Assembly (NCBI GenBank): GCA_023425615.1
Contig: JAFACJ010001123.1
Location: 1 to 5,654, forward strand
Length of the DNA: 5,654 bases
Source of the DNA: Actinomycetes bacterium
GTDB taxonomy: Bacteria > Actinomycetota > Actinomycetes > Streptosporangiales > Streptosporangiaceae
Direction of reading: 5' to 3'
In this document: positions 1 through 5,654 of the stretch, in pieces
Numbering within the stretch: the first letter of the stretch is position 1
How the letters are laid out: each line of letters opens with the position of its first letter
Made by a program: the position numbers and the translations under genes
The notes under the pieces: model-generated
Database searches by the model: none
Seen by the model: the letters and a program-made list of their open reading frames with translations, nothing else
Told to the model about the DNA's origin: nothing

Positions 1-1781
1 TGGACGAGGACGGTGCCCTCGGCGCCGATGACCCTGGCCTGCAAGCCGTTGTTGACGACCAGGTACGGCCAGGCGTCGGAGACGGTAAGGCTCCAGAACT
101 TCTCCGGCGGGGCGAGCGCGGCCAGCGCCTCCTCCCAGGCGGGCCATGACAGCTCGTCGAAGAGTCCCGCCTCCAGCGTCCGGCGAAGGTGGGACACCAG
201 GTCGGCCGAGCCCGTCGCCCGTACCGCGTCCTCGGCCAGGAGCAGGACTTCGTCGGGCAGCGAGCAGATCCGCGTCAGCGCGCCGTGCAGACCGGGCAGG
301 CCCTCCGCCAGCGGGGCGCGGGCGAGTCCCTCCACCCACTCGGCCAGCAGGAGACGTCCGCCGCGCACCGCGGCCAACGACCGCAGGGCGTCCGCGCCCG
401 GCGCCCCCTTCTTCAGCAGGCGGTCGGCGCCCCGGTCGAAGGCCGCGCGGAAACGGCGGTCGGCCGCCAGCGCCACCAGGTCGCGCCGTCTCGGTCCCGG
501 CTCCTCTCTGAAGAACTCCAGTCCGTATCCTCGGCCAGGATCCGCGACCGGCACTTCCAGCGCGAGCAGCTGATCCAGCAGGTCGACGCTCCGCGGGACG
601 GCGAACACCTCGCCGCGTTCGGCGAGCTCCGCCCGCAACCGGGCCGCCATCCGCTCGACCAGGGGGTGCAGAGCGGGCAGGTGGCAGGTCGGGGAGGTCG
701 CCGGGGTCCACAGCTCCAGGAAGCGCCGCAACCAGCCCACGGCACCGTCCTTCGAGCGGGCTTCCTCGGGCTCCGGGTCCGGGTCGAGGAGCGCGGCGGT
801 GGCACCGGACCCTTCCAGGATCTCCAGCCACAGGCCCGGCAGTTCCTCGCCTTCGCCCTCGGGCATCAGGTTCAGCAGCGCGCCACGGATGTCCGGACGT
901 GTTCCGGCGAGGGCGAGCAGGGCGTCGCGGTGCGCCTTCCACCAGCCCGCGCCCACCCGCATGGTCGCGGGGAGAAGGAGCATCTCCGCCAGGTAGTCGC
1001 CCTCGGCGTCCTCCGCTCCGGCGCCAGCGGCCTCGGCCAGGCGCCGCACGTCGGTGGCCATCTGCGCGGACGGAGGCAGGCCGCCCGCGGTACGGCGCAC
1101 GCACAGACGGGTGAAACGGCGCAGCGCCTCGGCCACGGGCATCCGGGCGGCGAGCTCCTTGGAGTACCCCGACAGCGTCTTCACCGGAAGGGCACCCGCC
1201 AGGGCGAATTCCAGGAAGGCGGCGTCGAGGCGGTCCTCGTCGACGGGCAGCCCGTGTTCGGCCTCCGCTCTGCGCGCCTGGGCGAACATCCTTCCGGCGA
1301 AGGCCAGGTGCCCGGCCGCCAGGAACTCACGCCCTGCCCGCTCGTAGAACGTCGGCAGCAGATGCGGCACCGAGCCGGCCAGCCTCCCGGCCAGCCCCTG
1401 GAAATCCGCCAGCGCCGCCTTGGGCCTGTGACCCGCCTGCCGGGCGGCGCGCTCCAGTTCGGGCACCACGGCCAACGCGTGGTGCCCGTCCTCGGGGTGA
1501 TGGACCAGCGCCCATGCGGGGAAGCCCGGCGGCTCCCGCCGTCCGAGCCCGACGACCTGCGGATCCCCCGCGGGCTCCAAGCCGAAGAAACCGGCGCACG
1601 CGTCCTCGACCGGGCCCAGTTCCGCGGCGGCCAGCCGCACCACCACCCGGTCCTCCAGGCCGGGGTGCCGGTAGGCGCGTGCCGTCAACGGCACCGCCTG
1701 CTCCCCCGCGCCCCGAGTGCCGAGCGGCAGCACGGCCCCGGCCTCCAGCAGTTCCGGCGCCTCCCGGCGCCGGAGGCTCAC
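1..1781 (-). CDS. Large uncharacterised protein encoded with a DUF4132 gene (C-terminus beyond window)
   Basis: Reading the minus strand from a GTG at 1779-1781 gives 593 codons without a stop, and the frame is still open at base 1, so the C-terminus is missing. The GTG overlaps the stop of the upstream DUF4132 gene (GTGA). A weak GAAGG lies 3 bases upstream, so translation is probably coupled. The product is rich in Leu, Ala, Arg and Glu and looks mostly helical. Recognisable stretches are AGAVLPLG and LTARAYRHP near the N-terminus, a TPR-like helical stretch around residues 135-165 (PHLLPTFYERAG, then FAGRMFAQARRAE), and DELSWPAWEEAL near 541. A more strand-like segment with AWPYLVVNNG near 570 follows. 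No catalytic motif, signal peptide or membrane segment is visible. I know this protein type only as an uncharacterised companion of DUF4132 genes in actinomycetes (from memory). Function is unknown; a scaffold or interaction role is a guess. Confidence 0.85.
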   Translation of the reverse strand, partial: MSLRRREAPELLEAGAVLPLGTRGAGEQAVPLTARAYRHPGLEDRVVVRLAAAELGPVEDACAGFFGLEPAGDPQVVGLGRREPPGFPAWALVHHPEDGHHALAVVPELERAARQAGHRPKAALADFQGLAGRLAGSVPHLLPTFYERAGREFLAAGHLAFAGRMFAQARRAEAEHGLPVDEDRLDAAFLEFALAGALPVKTLSGYSKELAARMPVAEALRRFTRLCVRRTAGGLPPSAQMATDVRRLAEAAGAGAEDAEGDYLAEMLLLPATMRVGAGWWKAHRDALLALAGTRPDIRGALLNLMPEGEGEELPGLWLEILEGSGATAALLDPDPEPEEARSKDGAVGWLRRFLELWTPATSPTCHLPALHPLVERMAARLRAELAERGEVFAVPRSVDLLDQLLALEVPVADPGRGYGLEFFREEPGPRRRDLVALAADRRFRAAFDRGADRLLKKGAPGADALRSLAAVRGGRLLLAEWVEGLARAPLAEGLPGLHGALTRICSLPDEVLLLAEDAVRATGSADLVSHLRRTLEAGLFDELSWPAWEEALAALAPPEKFWSLTVSDAWPYLVVNNGLQARVIGAEGTVLV

Positions 1782-2650
1782 GTGCCTTCGCCCGTCTCCA
1801 CGATGCGGCCCGCGTACAGGGCGGAGGCCATGCGCATTCCCTCCGACCAGGCCACGGGGCCGACCTCGCCCAGCGTCACCTGCCGTCCCCGCACGTCGTT
1901 CCAGGACAGGTTCCCGACCTCGATACCGCCGTCCCAGTACGGTTCGCCGATCCACACCGCCGCGTCGTTGGCCTGGCCGCCGTCGCGCACCCGGCAGGTG
2001 GCGTAGCCGCCCGACACCCGGTAGCCGAGGGACTCGGCGCGGGCCGCCAGCCGGAACCGCGAGGAGAACCTCCCGCCGGCGAACTCCGCGACGGAGGTCG
2101 CCTTCGCGTCGTACTCGCCTTCGGCGGGCTTGCGCCAGGTGGCGCGGTAGATCTGCTCGACCTTCTGCGTCACGCCCAGTTCGGCGGCGAACTCGCGCAG
2201 GTCGTCCAGATCGGGCAGCAGCACCGGGTGCGGCATCGTCACGGTCTCGGCCGACAGCCGCACGGTCTCGCCGTCGAGGTTCACCAGGCCCAGCTCGCCG
2301 TTCTCCGAGACGTCGCGCAGGAAGCCCGCCTCATCGGGGTCGTCGCCGACCACGACGAGGTCGTGCAGGGCGGTCCGCCACGCCTCATCCGCCCACACCC
2401 TGCCCAGCAGGACGGTCGGCACCGGCAGCGACGAGACCATCCAGGCGTCGACCTGGGCGACGCACTCGGCGGCGTGCCGGTCCAGCCATTCGGCGAACCG
2501 CCGCAGCCGCTCCACCTCCGGGTGGTCGCGCAGCGCCTTCGGCAGCGTCTTCAGTCGCCTTCCCGTGGCGCGGCCCGACGCGGAGCGCGCCACCACCTTT
2601 CCCTCCAGCAGGGCGATCTCGTATCCGTCACCCGCAGCCAGCCATCCCAT
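1778..2650 (-). CDS. DUF4132 domain-containing protein
   Basis: This is a 290-residue protein. I start it at the ATG at 2648-2650 because GGAGG sits 5 bases upstream; an in-frame ATG 18 codons earlier has no such site and adds an atypical leader. Features that fit DUF4132 are the opening GWLAAGDGYEIAL, the basic RRLKTLPKALRDHP (31-44), the helical EWLDRH...AWMVSSLPV (54-77), MPHPVLLPDLDDLREFA (139-155) and VTQKVEQIYRATW (160-172). The C-terminal part has GYRVSGGYA (209-217) and GEVGPVAWSEGMRM (261-274). DUF4132 is the domain of E. coli MolR, a far longer protein, so here it is nearly the whole polypeptide. The molecular activity of DUF4132 is not established; older 'molybdate regulator' labels are weak. 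No signal peptide or membrane segment is seen, so it is probably cytoplasmic. It is the first gene of an operon with the overlapping large gene downstream. Confidence 0.85.
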   Translation of the reverse strand: MGWLAAGDGYEIALLEGKVVARSASGRATGRRLKTLPKALRDHPEVERLRRFAEWLDRHAAECVAQVDAWMVSSLPVPTVLLGRVWADEAWRTALHDLVVVGDDPDEAGFLRDVSENGELGLVNLDGETVRLSAETVTMPHPVLLPDLDDLREFAAELGVTQKVEQIYRATWRKPAEGEYDAKATSVAEFAGGRFSSRFRLAARAESLGYRVSGGYATCRVRDGGQANDAAVWIGEPYWDGGIEVGNLSWNDVRGRQVTLGEVGPVAWSEGMRMASALYAGRIVETGEGT

Positions 2651-2655
2651 ACGGA

Positions 2656-2660
2656 CCTCC
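2656..2660 (-). promoter_or_regulatory. Ribosome binding site of the DUF4132 gene
   Basis: On the minus strand GGAGG lies 5 bases before the ATG at 2650. It decides between this start and an in-frame ATG 54 bases further upstream that lacks a comparable site. Confidence 0.7.
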
Positions 2661-2726
2661 GTCTCCTCCCGTCCGAGGCTGCACGCGCATGGAAGGGACG
2701 TCACACCCCCACCGCGATGATGATCA

Positions 2727-2774
2727 GGAACCTACTGGGACCTACCGACAAATCAGCGAGAACCGAAAAATCAG
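2727..2774. repeat. Two sets of short direct repeats upstream of the DUF4132 operon
   Basis: On the plus strand GGAACCTAC (2727-2735) and GGGACCTAC (2737-2745) match at 8 of 9 bases with a 10-base period, one helical turn. ACCGACAAATCAG (2744-2756) and ACCGAAAAATCAG (2762-2774) match at 12 of 13 with an 18-base period; the last copy covers the stop codon of the IclR gene. The segment is clearly A/T-richer than its surroundings and sits 77-124 bases ahead of the DUF4132 start. On the minus strand TTGTCG (2751-2746) could act as a -35 box, but I see no convincing -10. Binding sites for an activator or repressor of the operon are the likely role; that is inference. Confidence 0.45.
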
Positions 2775-3688
2775 TCTTCGTCCGTGGGCGGAACGGGCCG
2801 GCCTGGAAGGCGTCCGCCCAGCTCGGCGGTGGCGGCGTCCGCCGCCGCGACCAGCTCCCTCCCCCTGCGGACGATCTCGGCGCCGGTCAGGGAGGCGCCC
2901 ACCTGGAGGGCGAGCACCAGGTCCTGCGCCCCGTCCGCGTCATAGGTGGGCGCCGCCAGCAGATGGACGGGGTGCCTGCGGCGCGGGTCGGGTTCGGCGC
3001 CGAGGTACACCCGCTCCCCCAGCGTGGAGACCAGCTCGCCCATCAGGGCGCGGGCCTCGGGCGGCAGTTCGTGGGAGGCGGCGCCCGCCAGCAGGGAGTA
3101 CAGGCGCGACCCGGCCGGGGTGAGGCTCTCCACCAGGTAGCCGGCCGCGCGGCACCGCGCGGCGATCTCGCGCAGCCGCTCCCTGTCCATCCGCACCGGG
3201 AGCGTCGGCTCCTTGGCCAGCCAGCGCTCGAACTCCTCCTCCGGCCCCCACAGCACGTACATCAGGCCGCTGGGCGGGGCGAACGGATAGCGCTCGCCGA
3301 CCTTGGCGGGGGTGAGCCCGGGGGCGGCGACCGCCTCCAGGACCAGGATCTCCTCGCCGACGACCGCCGAGACCGTGCAGGACGTCCGGTAGCGCTCGGC
3401 CAGCGGCTCCAGGTGGCGGCGCGCGGCCTCGGCGGCGGAGAAGCCCTCCCTCGCCACGCGCCCCGCCGCGATGAGGGCGGGGCCCAGGCCGTAGGCGAGC
3501 GTCCTGGCGTCGCGCACCAGATAGCCGGCGTCGACCAGCTCGGTGAGGATGCCCAGGCAGGTGGGCTTGCTGAGGCCGAGGTCGCGGGCCAGCGCCGACA
3601 GGCCGGCGCGGCGCCCGCCGGAGGCGACGAGATGGTCGAGCACGGCGATGACGCGGGCGGTCGGCGGGGAGCGCCGGACGGTGACCAT
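2771..3688 (-). CDS. IclR-family transcriptional regulator
   Basis: This is a 305-residue DNA-binding regulator. The ATG at 3686-3688 is chosen because AGGAAG lies 6 bases upstream and the protein then begins directly with the winged helix-turn-helix; the frame stays open further upstream but would give a non-homologous leader running through the operators. The HTH occupies roughly residues 10-62 (ARVIAVLDHLVAS, LSALARDLGLSKPTCLGILTELVDAGYLVRD), the usual IclR pattern with LSKPTCLGILTEL as recognition helix. Residues about 80-270 form the ligand-binding domain (LEPLAERYRTSCTVSAVVGEEILVLE, ERYPFAPPSGLMYVLW). This domain is diverged and the protein is longer than the common 240-280 residues, ending in a Pro/Asp-rich tail. 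It is divergent from the DUF1214-SDR pair, with 88 bases between start codons, so it probably controls that pair and itself. Whether it represses or activates, and its ligand, cannot be told. Confidence 0.92.
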   Translation of the reverse strand: MVTVRRSPPTARVIAVLDHLVASGGRRAGLSALARDLGLSKPTCLGILTELVDAGYLVRDARTLAYGLGPALIAAGRVAREGFSAAEAARRHLEPLAERYRTSCTVSAVVGEEILVLEAVAAPGLTPAKVGERYPFAPPSGLMYVLWGPEEEFERWLAKEPTLPVRMDRERLREIAARCRAAGYLVESLTPAGSRLYSLLAGAASHELPPEARALMGELVSTLGERVYLGAEPDPRRRHPVHLLAAPTYDADGAQDLVLALQVGASLTGAEIVRRGRELVAAADAATAELGGRLPGRPVPPTDED

Positions 3689-3694
3689 TGACCA

Positions 3695-3700
3695 CTTCCT
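3695..3700 (-). promoter_or_regulatory. Ribosome binding site of the IclR gene
   Basis: AGGAAG on the minus strand lies 6 bases before the ATG at 3688 and fixes the start. Its first two bases (3700-3699) are also the edge of the neighbouring palindrome, so a protein bound there would sit at the very start of the IclR message. Confidence 0.6.
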
Positions 3701-3714
3701 AGAACCGGTTCTAG
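3699..3714. promoter_or_regulatory. Perfect 16-bp palindrome, KstR-type operator candidate
   Basis: CTAGAACCGGTTCTAG is identical to its own reverse complement. Its core TAGAACCGGTTCTA fits TnnAACnnGTTnnA, the consensus known for the TetR-family sterol catabolism repressor KstR of mycobacteria and rhodococci. It lies 11 bases upstream of the IclR start codon, overlaps the edge of its ribosome binding site, and is 63 bases from the DUF1214 start. The sequence match is seen directly; binding by KstR is inference. The IclR protein itself or another TetR protein could be the true partner. It is not a LexA box, because the GAAC and GTTC halves are only 2 bases apart. Confidence 0.6.
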
Positions 3715-3741
3715 TCTCAACTCGCACAGAAGCTACCGCTT

Positions 3742-3759
3742 CGGTACATATTTGTACCG
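3742..3759. promoter_or_regulatory. 18-bp inverted repeat, IclR operator candidate
   Basis: CGGTACA-TATT-TGTACCG has perfect 7-bp arms around a 4-base A/T centre. It ends 17 bases before the GTG of the DUF1214 gene and 10 bases before the end of its spacer-proximal ribosome site region. An extra TACCG at 3734-3738 forms a second inverted pair with CGGTA at 3742-3746 (3-base gap), so three TACCG/CGGTA half-sites lie in a row (3734-3759). IclR proteins usually bind pseudopalindromes in the divergent spacer, often as cooperating dimers, which fits. Its RNA could at best form a weak hairpin. Confidence 0.5.
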
Positions 3760-3766
3760 CAATCCT

Positions 3767-3772
3767 AAGGAG
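3767..3772 (+). promoter_or_regulatory. Ribosome binding site of the DUF1214 gene
   Basis: AAGGAG lies 4 bases before the GTG at 3777. It is the only strong Shine-Dalgarno site in the spacer and selects this GTG over upstream in-frame codons that would run into the IclR gene. Confidence 0.75.
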
Positions 3773-3776
3773 CACG

Positions 3777-4952
3777 GTGGCCACGCAGTCCTTCGCGCAG
3801 GCGATCGCCGAGGCCGAGCAGATCATCCGTTCCGCGCCGCACATCCAGACCGAGCAGGACCTCGCCGAGGGCCTGGACTACCTGGCGGGGAGCATCAAGG
3901 CCTCGCTGCACATGGCCTGGGCCTACGAACGCGACTTCCCCTTCTTCGCCGCCTCCACGGGGCCCTACACCAAGCTCGGGCTCGACAACCCCGACACCCT
4001 CTACTTCCACTCCTACCTGCGCGACGACGCCGAATACGTCGTCACCGGCAGGCGCAGCAACACCGCCGACCTCAGCTTCCAGGTGCTGAACGGCGACTAC
4101 ACGCCCGCCCAGTCGCCCGACAGCCTCACCGCGTTCGACGACCGCGAGATCGAGATCGCCCCTGACGGCTCCTACGAGGTGCGCTTCGGGCCGGAGAAGG
4201 CAGACGCGGGCCCCAACTACTTCACGCTCGGACCCGGCTCGGCGATGCTGCTGGTCCGCGAGGTCTACAGCGACTGGGCGAGCGAGCGCCGCGGCGAGAT
4301 CCGCATCCACCGCGCCGACACGCTCGGATCCGCGCCCGAGTCCGCGCGGGAGGAGGTGAGCACCAGGCGGTTCGACGTGGCGGGCCGGATGCTCGTCTCC
4401 CGGATCCGCACGTTCCTCGCCTTCCCCCAGTGGCACTACCTCGGCCTGCCCGTCAACACCATGACCGAGCCGCGCTCCACCCCCGGCGGGCTCACCACGC
4501 AGTACTCCTCCGTCGGGCACTACGACCTCGACGACGACCAGGTCATGGTCATCACGGTGCCCGCCGCCGCCAAGGAGGACGCCCCCTACCAGGGCTTCCA
4601 GCTCGGCAGCCTGTGGTACATCTCGCTCGACTACATCAACCACCAGACCAGCCTCACCGCCGACCAGGCGCGCGTGGATCCCGACGGGAAGATCCGCTAC
4701 ATCGTCAGCGAGCGCGATCCCGGCCTCGCCAACTGGATCGAGCGCACCGGGCACCGGCGCGGCTTCCTCCAGATCCGCTGGCAGCGCCTGGCCCGCGAGC
4801 TCAAGGCCGACGACGGCCCCGAGGTCGAGATAATCCCCTTCGACGAGCTGCCGAACCTGCCCTACCACGAGCGGCAGCGCGTCACCCCGCAGGAGTGGGC
4901 AGGGCGGATCGCCGCCCGCCAGACCGCCGTCGCGCAAAGGATGCTGGGCTGA
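3777..4952 (+). CDS. DUF1214-type conserved protein, first gene of a pair with an SDR
   Basis: This is a 391-residue protein from the GTG at 3777 (AAGGAG 4 bases upstream). The frame is open further left, but that part lies antisense to the IclR gene and is not protein-like. The N-terminus is helical (residues 5-50). A mixed-strand region follows with DNPDTLYFHSYLRDDAEYVVTG (70-91), DLSFQVLNGDY (98-108) and PNYFTLGPGSAMLLVREVYSDW (146-167). Near the C-terminus QLGSLWYISLDYIN (275-288), ARVDPDGKIRYIVSERDPGLANWI (298-321) and GFLQIRWQRL (329-338) follow the DUF1214 pattern of W-S-x-x-x-Y-D, DPDG, NW and a final aromatic strand. No signal peptide or membrane helix is seen. The biochemical role of DUF1214 is not established. 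The overlap with the SDR suggests both act in one, probably catabolic, pathway. The family call is from motif memory; the nearest alternative is an unnamed relative. Confidence 0.85.
   Translation: MATQSFAQAIAEAEQIIRSAPHIQTEQDLAEGLDYLAGSIKASLHMAWAYERDFPFFAASTGPYTKLGLDNPDTLYFHSYLRDDAEYVVTGRRSNTADLSFQVLNGDYTPAQSPDSLTAFDDREIEIAPDGSYEVRFGPEKADAGPNYFTLGPGSAMLLVREVYSDWASERRGEIRIHRADTLGSAPESAREEVSTRRFDVAGRMLVSRIRTFLAFPQWHYLGLPVNTMTEPRSTPGGLTTQYSSVGHYDLDDDQVMVITVPAAAKEDAPYQGFQLGSLWYISLDYINHQTSLTADQARVDPDGKIRYIVSERDPGLANWIERTGHRRGFLQIRWQRLARELKADDGPEVEIIPFDELPNLPYHERQRVTPQEWAGRIAARQTAVAQRMLG
4936..4941 (+). promoter_or_regulatory. Ribosome binding site of the SDR gene
   Basis: AAAGGA lies within the last codons of the DUF1214 gene, 10 bases before the ATG at 4952. 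Together with the TGATG overlap it supports coupled translation. Confidence 0.5.
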
Positions 4953-5654
4953 TGCTGCTGGAGAACAAGGTCGTCGTCATCTCCGGCGTCGGGCCCGGCC
5001 TCGGGCGCGGGCTGGCGGTGCAGTGCGCCGCCGCCGGCGCCGACGTCGTGCTGGCCTCGCGCACCCAGAAGCGGCTGGACAAGGTAGCCGAGGAGGTCGA
5101 GCGGCTGGGCCGCCGCGCGGTGCGGGTGCGCACCGACATCACCGACGAGGAGTCCTGCCAGAGGCTCGCCGACACCGCGCTGGAGGAGTACGGGCGGGTC
5201 GACGGGCTGGTCAACAACGCCTTCGCCATCCCGCCGCTGGCCGACCTCGCCGAGACCGACCTGGACGCCATCCGCGCCGCCTTCGAGACCAACGTGCTGG
5301 CCGCGCTACGGCTGACCAGGCTGTTCGCCCCCTCGCTCGCCGAGCACGGCGGCTCCGTCGTCATGGTCAACTCCGCGGTGCTGCGGCACTCGCGGCGCAC
5401 CTTCGGCGCCTACAAGATGTCCAAGTCCGCCCTCCTCTCCCTCGCGCAGAGCCTCGCGACCGAGCTGGGGCCGCGCGGCATCCGGGTCAACACCATCGCC
5501 CCCGGCTACATCTGGGCCGCCAATCTCAAGTGGTACTTCGACTACCTGGCCCAGGAGCGCGGCATCACCCCGCAGGAGGTGTACGACGAGACCGCCTCCA
5601 CCATCGACCTGCGCAAGCTCCCCGAACCCGAGGAGATCGCCGACGCGGCGGTGT
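4952..5654 (+). CDS. Short-chain dehydrogenase/reductase, classical type (C-terminus beyond window)
   Basis: An NAD(P)-dependent oxidoreductase of the classical SDR family that would interconvert an alcohol and a ketone; 234 codons are visible and perhaps 25-35 are missing. Seen motifs: cofactor loop SGVGPGLG (11-18), TD at 61-62, VNNAF (87-91, usual form NNAG), structural N114 in FETNV, catalytic S141 in VNSAV, and Y154-x-x-x-K158 in GAYKMSK, then IAPGYI (182-187). The catalytic tetrad Asn-Ser-Tyr-Lys is complete. The strand-2 end reads LASRT (34-38) without the acidic residue typical of NAD-specific members, so NADP(H) preference is suggested. The substrate-loop region WAANLKWYFDYLAQERGITPQEVYDE (188-213) resembles a group of actinobacterial SDRs of unknown substrate. 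The ATG shares one base with the preceding stop (TGATG), so it is cotranscribed and likely coupled with the DUF1214 gene. Confidence 0.93.
   Translation, partial: MLLENKVVVISGVGPGLGRGLAVQCAAAGADVVLASRTQKRLDKVAEEVERLGRRAVRVRTDITDEESCQRLADTALEEYGRVDGLVNNAFAIPPLADLAETDLDAIRAAFETNVLAALRLTRLFAPSLAEHGGSVVMVNSAVLRHSRRTFGAYKMSKSALLSLAQSLATELGPRGIRVNTIAPGYIWAANLKWYFDYLAQERGITPQEVYDETASTIDLRKLPEPEEIADAAV

Larger units (their letters stand above)
3688..3717 (+). promoter_or_regulatory. Possible promoter for the DUF1214-SDR operon
   Basis: TTGACC (3688-3693) and TAGTCT (3712-3717) are 18 bases apart and resemble actinobacterial sigma-70-type boxes (TTGACn, TAnnnT). The 16-bp palindrome at 3699-3714 fills the spacer and touches the -10 box, a classic repressor position. 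An alternative -10 is TACATA at 3745-3750, inside the second inverted repeat but with no good -35. Weak consensus, so low confidence. Confidence 0.3.

Noticed and set aside
189..2006. A 605-codon open frame on the plus strand.
   Set aside because: It is antisense to the DUF4132 operon. Its product is dominated by Gln, Gly, Arg and His repeats with no domain pattern, the usual third-position GC shadow, while the minus-strand frames give recognisable family motifs and a GTGA overlap.
1514..3691. A 725-codon open frame on the plus strand.
   Set aside because: It crosses the DUF4132 gene, the intergenic gap and the IclR gene in antisense, and its composition is low-complexity Arg/Gly/Ala/Gln. 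It has no ribosome binding site or recognisable motif.
3699..3714. LexA/SOS box.
   Set aside because: The GAAC and GTTC halves are separated by 2 bases, not the 4 needed for the Gram-positive LexA motif.
3729..3742. GAAGC-TACC-GCTTC hairpin as a terminator or attenuator.
   Set aside because: The stem has only 5 bp, no T-run follows, and it overlaps the operator-like array, so it is better explained as part of that.
3765..4937. A 390-codon minus-strand frame opposite the DUF1214 gene.
   Set aside because: Its product is Val/Gly/Glu/Asp-rich without domain features, and the opposite strand carries a motif-bearing gene with a good ribosome binding site and a coupled SDR.
4952..5654. Mycofactocin-dependent SDR.
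   Set aside because: There is no extra insertion after the second strand of the cofactor-binding fold, and no mycofactocin genes are in the window.

Overview
The window is about 70% GC, with strong G/C preference at third codon positions. Together with the gene families, this points to a high-GC actinomycete, possibly of the Streptosporangiales or Streptomyces type; that assignment is an inference. There are five protein genes and no RNA genes, insertion sequences or CRISPR arrays. No gene-free stretch exceeds 120 bases.

Left part (1-2650, minus strand): a two-gene operon read right to left. A compact DUF4132 protein (1778-2650) overlaps by 4 bases (GTGA) the start of a large uncharacterised protein that runs off the left edge (593 codons visible). 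The long plus-strand open frames over this region are high-GC shadows. The 120-base gap ahead of the operon (2651-2770) is unusually A/T-rich for the window and carries two sets of short direct repeats, making it the likely control region.

Middle (2771-3688, minus strand): an IclR-family transcription factor, divergent from the genes to its right.

Right part (3777-5654, plus strand): a tightly packed pair, a DUF1214-type protein (3777-4952) followed by a classical short-chain dehydrogenase/reductase whose ATG overlaps the preceding TGA by one base (TGATG). The SDR is cut by the right edge.

The 88-base divergent spacer (3689-3776) is the most information-dense part. It holds a perfect 16-bp palindrome fitting the published KstR-type consensus TnnAACnnGTTnnA, and a separate 18-bp inverted repeat with 7-bp arms just ahead of the DUF1214 gene. 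A simple model is a small catabolic operon (DUF1214 protein plus SDR) under local IclR control, possibly also tied to a KstR-like sterol/lipid regulon. The substrate cannot be read from the sequence.
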